From Aerococcaceae bacterium NML190073 (GTDB lineage Bacteria; Bacillota; Bacilli; Lactobacillales; Aerococcaceae): a stretch of DNA of 64,000 nt. Positions 54,756 to 64,000 of this stretch are shown one piece after another; position 1 is the stretch's first letter; every line of letters starts with the position of its first letter. Where the stretch lies: the NCBI GenBank assembly GCA_026131555.1, contig JAMXJH010000001.1:372001-436000 (forward strand), in the 5' to 3' direction. The translations under genes and the position numbers were made by a program. The notes under the pieces were generated by a model. It did no database searches and was not told the origin of the DNA. It saw nothing but the letters and a program-made list of their open reading frames with translations.

Positions 54756-56750
54756 CTAATTTTGTTCGATTACTTGAATTAAAGCTTCATAAGCGGAATC
54801 AATACTCATGTCTTTTAATTGGGTAGCAGCATTGGATAAATGTCCACCGCCTCCTAATTTTTCCATAATTGTCTGGACATTTATCGTTCCTAAACTTCGA
54901 GCACTAATACCGATGGTTTCTGCATCACGTCGATAAATCGCAAAAGCAGCTTCAACATCCTTTAATGTAAGCATCATATCAGCTGTTTGCGCTGCGACAA
55001 CATTGTCACATAATTCCTCATTACTTGCTTTCGTAATTACTATGTTATCTTTGAAATATTCCGTTCGTTCAATTAAACGATGGCGTTTCTGAACAACTGA
55101 TAAATCTTCTTTTAGCAAACGTTGAATCAGGACGGTATCAGCACCTCGTGATTTAAGATAACTAGCTGCATCAAATGTTCTGGCTCCTGTTCGCATACCG
55201 AAATTATTTGTATCTACAATTATTCCCGCCAAAAGTGCGGTAGCTTCAATTTTTGAAAGAGCTTGATGTGTGTTACGTGTGTAGATGAAAAATTCAGTAA
55301 TTAATTCGGCAGTGGAAGATGCATACGGTTCAATGAACGTTAATACAGATTGATTAGGGAACTCTTCGCTGCGTCGATGATGGTCAATAATGACCACATC
55401 ATGGTCTGTAATAATTGGTTCTGCTTCACTGAGAGAAGGACGATGATGATCAACCATAATAATTAATGTTTGTTCATTTAATTGTGCCTTTGCCGTTTCA
55501 ATATCTGTAAACATCTGTTTCCATTCATTTTTGAATTGTGGTGTGGCTAATAATTGAGCAACATCTGGGTTGAATTCTGATTGATTGACAATGATTTTAG
55601 CATCCTTCTTCAGTTGACTGACAATTTTGTGAACAGCAATAGCTGAACTAATAGCATCCAAATCCGGATAGCGATGTCCGGCAATAAAAATATTGCTCGC
55701 TTGTTCGACGGAATTTAATAATGCTTGGTAAACCAATTTCGAGCGACTAGTCGTACGTTTTTCTTGCGGACTTAATTTACCGCCATAGAAACGGGCCCTA
55801 TCGTCTTTTGCCCGAACGACTACTTGATCGCCACCACGTCCCAATGCTAAATCCAAATTGAGCTGCGCTTGTTTTGCAAGTGAATCAATATCATATTCAT
55901 TCTCATTCGTGTACGAAATACCGATACTTACAGAAATGGGCACATTATTCGCAAAATTTCGTTCTGTAATTCGTTCTATTTCAATGAATTTGGCTTCCTC
56001 AAGTGCGTCGAGTATTTTTTGATTCATAATAAGAATGAAATTTTCGTCATCGAGGCGTTTGAGATAAATGTGATGTAATTTCGCCCAATTATTGATATCA
56101 CGCATGATTCGTGCATCAATTTGAGCTTCTTGACTGTCATCTAATGTTTGCAGCAATTCATCGTAATCATCTAAATGTAAGTATCCAAATACAAGACGGT
56201 CAAACTTTTTCATTTCACGAATATGCATTTCTTCTGTAATATCCATCAAGTAAATGGATTTAAGTTCCATTTGATGCATCAATTTGTAAAATTTATCTTG
56301 AATCTGAATGACTTGCCATTGACTGTCCGTTTCCTCATTTAATGCTTGGTGCAATTTGCCACCGATATCACTCAATTTTCTCCCTAAAATATCCTCATTA
56401 CCATAAACTTGCTGGAAAGCAGGGTTAATCCATTTTACAACACCAATTTCATCATAAAGCAGTACCGCAATCGGTGAACGATAGAGAGAATCTTCTTGAG
56501 CATTTTTGGTAGCACGCGATAATTTCCGGACAGTTGCCTGTGTATCTCGAATAAAAGTATCAATATTGATTACAAGGAAAACAAATACCACCACCAAAAA
56601 AATGAACAACAGTAGGGCAATTTGCCACTTAATAAAGCTTGTTGCAATCATAATCAGTACATAAAATAAAATGATACAGTAAATTTGCCAATTGAGTGTT
56701 AATTTCTGACAGACTTTGATAAATTGCTTGATTTTTTCTTGTATGTTCAC
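54756..56750 (-). CDS. gdpP: Cyclic-di-AMP phosphodiesterase GdpP
   Basis: It hydrolyses c-di-AMP and so affects cell-wall and potassium balance and beta-lactam tolerance. The 664 residues comprise two N-terminal membrane spans (about 20-37 and 40-62), a degenerate PAS domain, a degenerate GGDEF domain (no intact GGDEF motif), and a DHH-DHHA1 phosphodiesterase unit with GHRYPDLDAISSA (about 355), MVDHHRPSLSEA, IIDHHRRSEEF and a final GGGGHLSNAATQ. It lies upstream of rplI as in most Firmicutes. Confidence 0.94.
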   Translation of the reverse strand: MNIQEKIKQFIKVCQKLTLNWQIYCIILFYVLIMIATSFIKWQIALLLFIFLVVVFVFLVINIDTFIRDTQATVRKLSRATKNAQEDSLYRSPIAVLLYDEIGVVKWINPAFQQVYGNEDILGRKLSDIGGKLHQALNEETDSQWQVIQIQDKFYKLMHQMELKSIYLMDITEEMHIREMKKFDRLVFGYLHLDDYDELLQTLDDSQEAQIDARIMRDINNWAKLHHIYLKRLDDENFILIMNQKILDALEEAKFIEIERITERNFANNVPISVSIGISYTNENEYDIDSLAKQAQLNLDLALGRGGDQVVVRAKDDRARFYGGKLSPQEKRTTSRSKLVYQALLNSVEQASNIFIAGHRYPDLDAISSAIAVHKIVSQLKKDAKIIVNQSEFNPDVAQLLATPQFKNEWKQMFTDIETAKAQLNEQTLIIMVDHHRPSLSEAEPIITDHDVVIIDHHRRSEEFPNQSVLTFIEPYASSTAELITEFFIYTRNTHQALSKIEATALLAGIIVDTNNFGMRTGARTFDAASYLKSRGADTVLIQRLLKEDLSVVQKRHRLIERTEYFKDNIVITKASNEELCDNVVAAQTADMMLTLKDVEAAFAIYRRDAETIGISARSLGTINVQTIMEKLGGGGHLSNAATQLKDMSIDSAYEALIQVIEQN

Positions 56751-56821
56751 GGTCCACCTCTTTTCTGTATGTTTCCTATTTTATCATAAATGATAATTTT
56801 TTTCTAACAGAACTCTTACAA

Positions 56822-56837
56822 TGTTTCACGTGAAACA
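56822..56837. promoter_or_regulatory. parS chromosome-partitioning site
   Basis: TGTTTCACGTGAAACA is the bacterial ParB (Spo0J) consensus palindrome. It lies between gdpP and rpsR, in the origin region where parS sites cluster. A second identical copy is at 57690. Confidence 0.88.
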
Positions 56838-56847
56838 TTAACAAAAA

Positions 56848-56873
56848 AGGACCAAAGATTGCTCTTTAGTCCT
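56848..56873 (-). terminator. Intrinsic terminator of rpsF-ssb-rpsR
   Basis: AGGAC-AAAGA / TCTTT-GTCCT with one mismatch and a 4-nt loop is followed by TTTTTG on the minus strand, just after rpsR. Confidence 0.8.
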
Positions 56874-56880
56874 ATAACTA

Positions 56881-57117
56881 TTAGTCTTGTACTGTAAATG
56901 GTAATAATCCCATAATTCTTGCGCGTTTGATTGCAACTGTTAAAGCACGTTGGTGTTTCGCACAAGTTCCTGTTACACGACGTGGTAAAATTTTACCTTT
57001 TTCAGAAATGAATCGTTTCAATAAATCTACGTCTTTGTAATCAGGGTGGTCAATATGATTAGCACAGAAGAAACACACTTTTCTTCTACGGCGTCCGCCG
57101 CGACGTTGTACTGCCAT
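56881..57117 (-). CDS. rpsR: 30S ribosomal protein S18
   Basis: A 78-residue ribosomal protein with a basic N-terminus ([17 protein letters not shown]) and the typical [19 protein letters not shown]. It pairs with S6 (rpsF, same operon) on the 30S platform. It follows ssb by 26 nt. Confidence 0.97.
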   Translation of the reverse strand: MAVQRRGGRRRRKVCFFCANHIDHPDYKDVDLLKRFISEKGKILPRRVTGTCAKHQRALTVAIKRARIMGLLPFTVQD

Positions 57118-57143
57118 ATTTATTGCCTCCTTTATTTTATTAA

Positions 57144-57668
57144 TTAGAATGGTAGGTCATCTTCCGAAATATCAATTGGATGACCATCTTCCATGAACGG
57201 ACCTGTTGGTTGTTGGAAATCATAATTAAATGAATTTGCCTGATTGTTTGATCCAAAGTTTGCTTGTTGTGATGGGGCAGAGTAGTTATTGTTTGTATTA
57301 TAAGTATTTTGTGGTCTTGCTGACTCACCAACCGGGCGCTGTTCTGTCACTGAACGTGATTCCAATAAATCGAAATTATTAACAATCACTTCTGTCACAT
57401 AAACACGTTGCCCTTGTTGATTCTCATAATTGCGCACTTGTAAGCGGCCTTCGATTCCAACCAATGAACCCTTACGAGTAAAGTTAGCAAAATTCTCGGC
57501 TGCTTTACGCCAAATCACACAGTTAATGAAATCTGCTTCGCGTTCACCTTGTTGGTTTGTAAAATTGCGATTAACCGCAAGTGTAAACGAACCTACTGCC
57601 GTACCGCTTGAAGTAAATCGTAATTCAACTTCTCTTGTTAAACGACCAATGAGTTGTACTGTATTCAT
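57144..57668 (-). CDS. ssb: Single-stranded DNA-binding protein
   Basis: A 174-residue SSB with the N-terminal OB fold ([19 protein letters not shown]), a flexible Asn/Gln-rich linker and the acidic C-terminal tip DISEDDLPF that recruits partners. It lies between rpsF and rpsR in the usual operon. The preceding gap contains a parS site. Confidence 0.97.
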   Translation of the reverse strand: MNTVQLIGRLTREVELRFTSSGTAVGSFTLAVNRNFTNQQGEREADFINCVIWRKAAENFANFTRKGSLVGIEGRLQVRNYENQQGQRVYVTEVIVNNFDLLESRSVTEQRPVGESARPQNTYNTNNNYSAPSQQANFGSNNQANSFNYDFQQPTGPFMEDGHPIDISEDDLPF

Positions 57669-57689
57669 TATTCGGTTCCTCCTTCAAAG

Positions 57690-57705
57690 TGTTTCACGTG
57701 AAACA
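57690..57705. promoter_or_regulatory. parS chromosome-partitioning site
   Basis: A second exact TGTTTCACGTGAAACA, in the 39-nt gap between rpsF and ssb and thus inside an essential operon. Its position just upstream of the ssb ribosome site is notable. Confidence 0.88.
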
Positions 57706-57707
57706 AA

Positions 57708-58007
57708 TTAAGCTTCTACTTTAACAATCATGTGACGTAAAATGTCACGACTAATCTTAGCTAGACGATCAAACTCGTTGATTCCCGCTGCATCTGTTGC
57801 TTCAACGTTTACTAAGTGGTAAATACCTTCTTTGTAATCATTGATTTCGTATGCAAAGCGTTTTTTCGCCCAGTCTTTAGATTCCACAACTGTAGAACCG
57901 TTGTCTGTTAAGATTTGATCGAAACGTTCTACTAATTCTTTCTTAGCTTCATCTGTCATATCAGGACGGATAATGTATAAGATTTCGTATTTAGTTGCTT
58001 GACTCAT
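57708..58007 (-). CDS. rpsF: 30S ribosomal protein S6
   Basis: A 99-residue S6 with the typical [20 protein letters not shown] start and the [18 protein letters not shown] core. It is first in the rpsF-ssb-rpsR operon, with a strong ribosome site AAAAGGAGGT. The leader contains a stem GAGTAT...ATACTC followed by GCTCT / AGAGC; I cannot identify the known S6:S18 motif in it. Confidence 0.97.
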   Translation of the reverse strand: MSQATKYEILYIIRPDMTDEAKKELVERFDQILTDNGSTVVESKDWAKKRFAYEINDYKEGIYHLVNVEATDAAGINEFDRLAKISRDILRHMIVKVEA

Positions 58008-58089
58008 TTGACTGCACCTCCTTTTGGACTTTTGGCTCTTAATAGAGCAAGGAGAGTATCGCTTAAAAGCTAAATACTCACAGTAAGTT

Positions 58090-58118
58090 ATTATACTACT
58101 TTTTACTACTAATTACAA
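58090..58118 (-). promoter_or_regulatory. Promoter of rpsF-ssb-rpsR
   Basis: TTGTAA, a 17-nt spacer and TATAAT on the minus strand lie about 80 nt before rpsF. Confidence 0.65.
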
Positions 58119-58179
58119 TGGATTTTTTCTAAATGTTTCATGTGGTTATTTGCTATGTTTTTTTGTATGAACAAATAAA

Positions 58180-58227
58180 ATGAACCAAAGTTGCTGGCAA
58201 TTTTCATTGCTTTCAATCTTTGGCTCA
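58180..58227 (-). terminator. Intrinsic terminator of gyrB-gyrA
   Basis: On the minus strand GA-CCAAAG-TTG pairs with CAA-CTTTGG-TC with two mismatches over a long loop, followed by ATTTTATTTG. Confidence 0.65.
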
Positions 58228-58239
58228 TCTTTCATTCAA

Positions 58240-60729
58240 TTAATCGTTATCTTCTTCTATTTCAGTTGCTTCAACTACTTGAACTGAATCATCTGTTTTG
58301 AGAATTTTGGTAATGGAGCTTACTTTTGCACCTTCGTCTAGGCGAATCATTTTAACACCGAGTGTTGCTCGCGATGTGAGAGAAATGCTCGCAATATTGA
58401 AACGAATAATGACTCCTTGATCTGTCATAATCATTAAATCTTCATTACCTTCGGTTGCAACAATTCCTGCTAATTTACCGCTTTTTTCGCTAATTTTTGC
58501 CGTTTTGATACCCATACCGCCACGATTTTTGATAGAGTAATCAGCTGCCGGTGTACGTTTACCGTAACCACGTTCCGTCACAACCAATACTTCGCTATCC
58601 GCATTGATAACAGCGGCTCCGACAACATAATCACCTTTACGTAATTTAATACCTCGAACACCAGTTGCAGTTCGTCCCATTACGCGGACATCATTTTCAT
58701 CAAATGTCATCGCATAACCATCGTGCGAACCGATGATAATATTTTGCTGTCCATTTGTGACAAGTACATTAATCAACTCATCTTCTTCACGCATATTGAG
58801 CGCGATTAAACCGTTGTTACGAATATTTCGGTATGATTGGACATCGGAACGTTTCACAACACCTTCTTTCGTTACGAAAAATAGATATTGAGCAGCTTCT
58901 TGTTTTTTCAACGAAATGATTTCTTTGACGTGTTCCCCTTTATCAATGTTTAACAAATTGATAACCGGGATTCCTTTAGCAGTACGTCCATATTCCGGAA
59001 TATCGTACCCCTTACTTTGATAAACTTTCCCTTTATTGGTGAAGAAAAGAAGCACATCATGCGTTGAACAAGAAACGAGTGTTTGAATATCATCATCTTC
59101 ACCCATTCCCATTCCTTTAACACCGCGTCCACCACGGTTTTGGACTTGGAATTCATCTTCGGTCATGCGTTTGATATAACCATTGGTTGTTAAAGCGATT
59201 AATATATCTTCTTCTTCAATTAAGTCTTCATCTTCAATGCTTGTCAATTCGCCAACTCGTAATTCTGTTCGACGCGCGTCATTGAAACGATTTTTGATAT
59301 CGAGCAATTCATCTTCAATGATTTCGTGAATGAATTGGTCGTTGCTTAATATTTCTGTTAAACGACGAATCAATTCCATCAAATCATTGTATTCAGCATC
59401 GATTTTCTCACGTTCTAAGCCGGTTAAGCGAACTAAACGCATGTCGAGAATTGCTTGCGCTTGAACAGGTGTGAAGTCGAATTGTTCAATCAATTTATTT
59501 TTGGCTACTTCCGGCTCACGTGAACCGCGAATAATTGCGATAATTTGGTCGATAACGTCTAAAGCTTTGCGTAATCCTTCCAAAATATGCGCCCGTTCTT
59601 CTGCCTTACGTTTCTCAAATTCTGTACGACGACGGATAACTTCTACTTGGAATTCCAAATATTTGGTCAAAATTTCTTTCAAACTCAAAACTTTCGGTAC
59701 ACCTTTGTCAATCGCCAACATATTGATACCATAAGAAACTTGCAAGGATGTGTATTTATACAAATTATTTAGGACTACGCTCGCACTTGTATCTCGGCGA
59801 ACTTCCACCACAATGCGCATTCCTTCTCGTCCGGATTCGTCTGCGACATAGGTGATGCCTTCGATTTTTTTCTCACGTGCTAATTCAGCAATTCGTTCAA
59901 CTAAACGCGCTTTGTTAACTGCGTAAGGAATTTCAGTGACAACGATTCGCTCTTTGTCATTTGCCATTGGTTCAATTTCAACACGACTGCGAACAATAAT
60001 TTTTCCTTTACCCGTTTGATAGGCCTTACGAATACCTGATTTCCCCATGATAATCGCACCTGTTGGAAAATCCGGTCCCGGTAAGACGTCCATCAATTCC
60101 GCAACGGTTACTTCCGGATTTTTCATTAAAAGAATCAGTGCGTCTATTGTTTCACCCAAATTATGTGGCGGAATATTCGTTGCCATTCCGACAGCGATCC
60201 CTGATGCACCATTCACCAAGACATTCGGAAAACGTGAAGGTAATACAACTGGTTCTTTTTCTTCTTGCGAGTAATTTTCTTTGAAATCAATTGTATTTTT
60301 ATTGATGTCTTTGAGCATTTCCAACGTAATTTTGCTCATACGAGCTTCTGTATAACGCATTGCAGCTGCGCCGTCTCCATCAACAGAACCGAAGTTTCCG
60401 TGTCCATCTACTAACATTTGACGATAGCTGAATGGTTGTGCCATCCGCACCATCGCATCATAAATCGCATTATCTCCATGCGGATGGTACTTACCCATAA
60501 CGTCTCCAACGATACGGGCCGATTTTTTGTAAGGTTTGTCAGGAGTAACGCCTAACTCATTCATTCCGTACAAAATACGGCGGTGAACCGGCTTTAACCC
60601 GTCACGTACATCTGGAAGCGCACGTGACACAATGACACTCATCGCATAATCTAAGAAAGACGTTCGCATTTCGGTAGAAAGGTTGATACTTTCATAATTA
60701 TGTGGTGTATGGTCGAAATTTTCACTCAT
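58240..60729 (-). CDS. gyrA: DNA gyrase subunit A
   Basis: The 829-residue breakage-reunion subunit. The catalytic tyrosine is in [12 protein letters not shown] (about residue 126). The quinolone region reads [19 protein letters not shown]; the residue equivalent to E. coli Ser83 is Asn87 here (codon at 60469-60471), while the acidic Asp91 is kept. Six C-terminal beta-pinwheel repeats include the GyrA box ([10 protein letters not shown]). It follows gyrB after 24 nt. Confidence 0.97.
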   Translation of the reverse strand: MSENFDHTPHNYESINLSTEMRTSFLDYAMSVIVSRALPDVRDGLKPVHRRILYGMNELGVTPDKPYKKSARIVGDVMGKYHPHGDNAIYDAMVRMAQPFSYRQMLVDGHGNFGSVDGDGAAAMRYTEARMSKITLEMLKDINKNTIDFKENYSQEEKEPVVLPSRFPNVLVNGASGIAVGMATNIPPHNLGETIDALILLMKNPEVTVAELMDVLPGPDFPTGAIIMGKSGIRKAYQTGKGKIIVRSRVEIEPMANDKERIVVTEIPYAVNKARLVERIAELAREKKIEGITYVADESGREGMRIVVEVRRDTSASVVLNNLYKYTSLQVSYGINMLAIDKGVPKVLSLKEILTKYLEFQVEVIRRRTEFEKRKAEERAHILEGLRKALDVIDQIIAIIRGSREPEVAKNKLIEQFDFTPVQAQAILDMRLVRLTGLEREKIDAEYNDLMELIRRLTEILSNDQFIHEIIEDELLDIKNRFNDARRTELRVGELTSIEDEDLIEEEDILIALTTNGYIKRMTEDEFQVQNRGGRGVKGMGMGEDDDIQTLVSCSTHDVLLFFTNKGKVYQSKGYDIPEYGRTAKGIPVINLLNIDKGEHVKEIISLKKQEAAQYLFFVTKEGVVKRSDVQSYRNIRNNGLIALNMREEDELINVLVTNGQQNIIIGSHDGYAMTFDENDVRVMGRTATGVRGIKLRKGDYVVGAAVINADSEVLVVTERGYGKRTPAADYSIKNRGGMGIKTAKISEKSGKLAGIVATEGNEDLMIMTDQGVIIRFNIASISLTSRATLGVKMIRLDEGAKVSSITKILKTDDSVQVVEATEIEEDND

Positions 60730-60753
60730 TGTTTTTGTTCCTTTCTTCCATCA

Positions 60754-63784
<3,031 letters not shown>

Positions 63785-63788
<4 letters not shown>

Positions 63789-64000
63789 GATGCTGACGCT
63801 TCAATCACTAAAGTTAATGATTCATTCGGCAAAAAAATTTCAGCGCCATCATAAAGTTTCTTGCCACGACGCTGTTCTAATTCGCCGTCAACATACACTT
63901 CATGCTCGCTCAAATACCACTTCGCCATCCCACCGCTACCGATAATGGAAGCAACTTTCAGCAGTTGACCAAGTGTAATGAATTCATCACTAATTCGAAT
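63785..64000 (-). CDS. yaaA: S4-domain RNA-binding protein YaaA, 5' part missing
   Basis: The last 71 codons of the small S4-domain protein that sits between dnaN and recF in Firmicutes. Visible are ITLGQLLKVASIIGSGGMAK (about the first 25 residues read) and VDGELEQRRGKKLYDG. The gene enters from the right edge of the window, so the start is not seen. Its stop overlaps the recF start. Confidence 0.93.

Noticed and set aside
58130-58150. A third parS site
   Set aside because: TGTTTCATGTGGTTAT differs from the palindrome at several positions and lacks dyad symmetry.

Overview
The window looks like a chromosome segment close to oriC of a low-GC Gram-positive bacterium in the order Lactobacillales. 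A member of the Aerococcaceae or a near relative fits best, but this is inferred from gene order and LPXTG surface proteins, not from a 16S gene. The right end carries the classic origin-proximal series yaaA-recF-gyrB-gyrA, then rpsF-ssb-rpsR, gdpP-rplI and dnaB. All of these are on the minus strand and so point away from an origin beyond position 64000. Two perfect ParB-binding parS sites flank ssb-rpsR and support this placement.

Layout from left to right. At 1-3260 there is a class II aldolase with a divergent DeoR regulator, a MazG-like pyrophosphohydrolase and a CapA-like protein. rpoB-rpoC follow at 3411-10801, with a consensus promoter and a terminator-like hairpin in the leader. Two very large sortase-anchored subtilisin-like proteases (11164-20862) and an exported flavoprotein reductase (21034-22524) form a cell-surface block. 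A bacteriocin-immunity-like small gene precedes rplK-rplA, nusG, secE, rpmG, sigH, rae1, rlmB, mrnC, cysS, gltX, yacL, radA and dut (to 34198), the conserved Firmicutes order. Three plus-strand genes follow: a small unknown, an MsmK-type ABC ATPase with a likely CcpA site, and an Old Yellow Enzyme homologue.

The stretch 37010-44500 is accessory DNA that looks like a decayed, integrated plasmid. It holds a parA relic with a stop codon inside the Walker A motif and a complete par/Fst type I toxin-antitoxin locus that has not been annotated by length-limited ORF finding. It also has a cadDX cadmium-resistance cassette flanked by imperfect direct repeats, a frameshifted XRE regulator, a plasmid-type resolvase with a dyad upstream, a relBE pair in which both genes are broken, a second truncated antitoxin/toxin pair, and an unrecognised two-gene membrane module. 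The next stretch holds a cytoplasmic alpha-amylase, a non-coding array of about 42-bp units, glnRA with a perfect GlnR box, a C39-like peptidase, a CDF transporter and purA.

The most interesting unit is at 51900-52749: a perfect LexA (SOS) box lies between the -35 and -10 of a promoter that drives a region-4-only sigma protein, a separate region-2-like protein and a YvrJ-type membrane peptide. This resembles a split sigma factor (SigO/RsoA type) placed under DNA-damage control. Other signals worth attention are the 42-bp phased array at 46154-46614, terminator-like hairpins ahead of rpoB and nusG, two L1-type mRNA sites around rplK, and Asn in place of the usual Ser in the GyrA quinolone-resistance region. 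No rRNA, tRNA, CRISPR array or complete insertion sequence was found.
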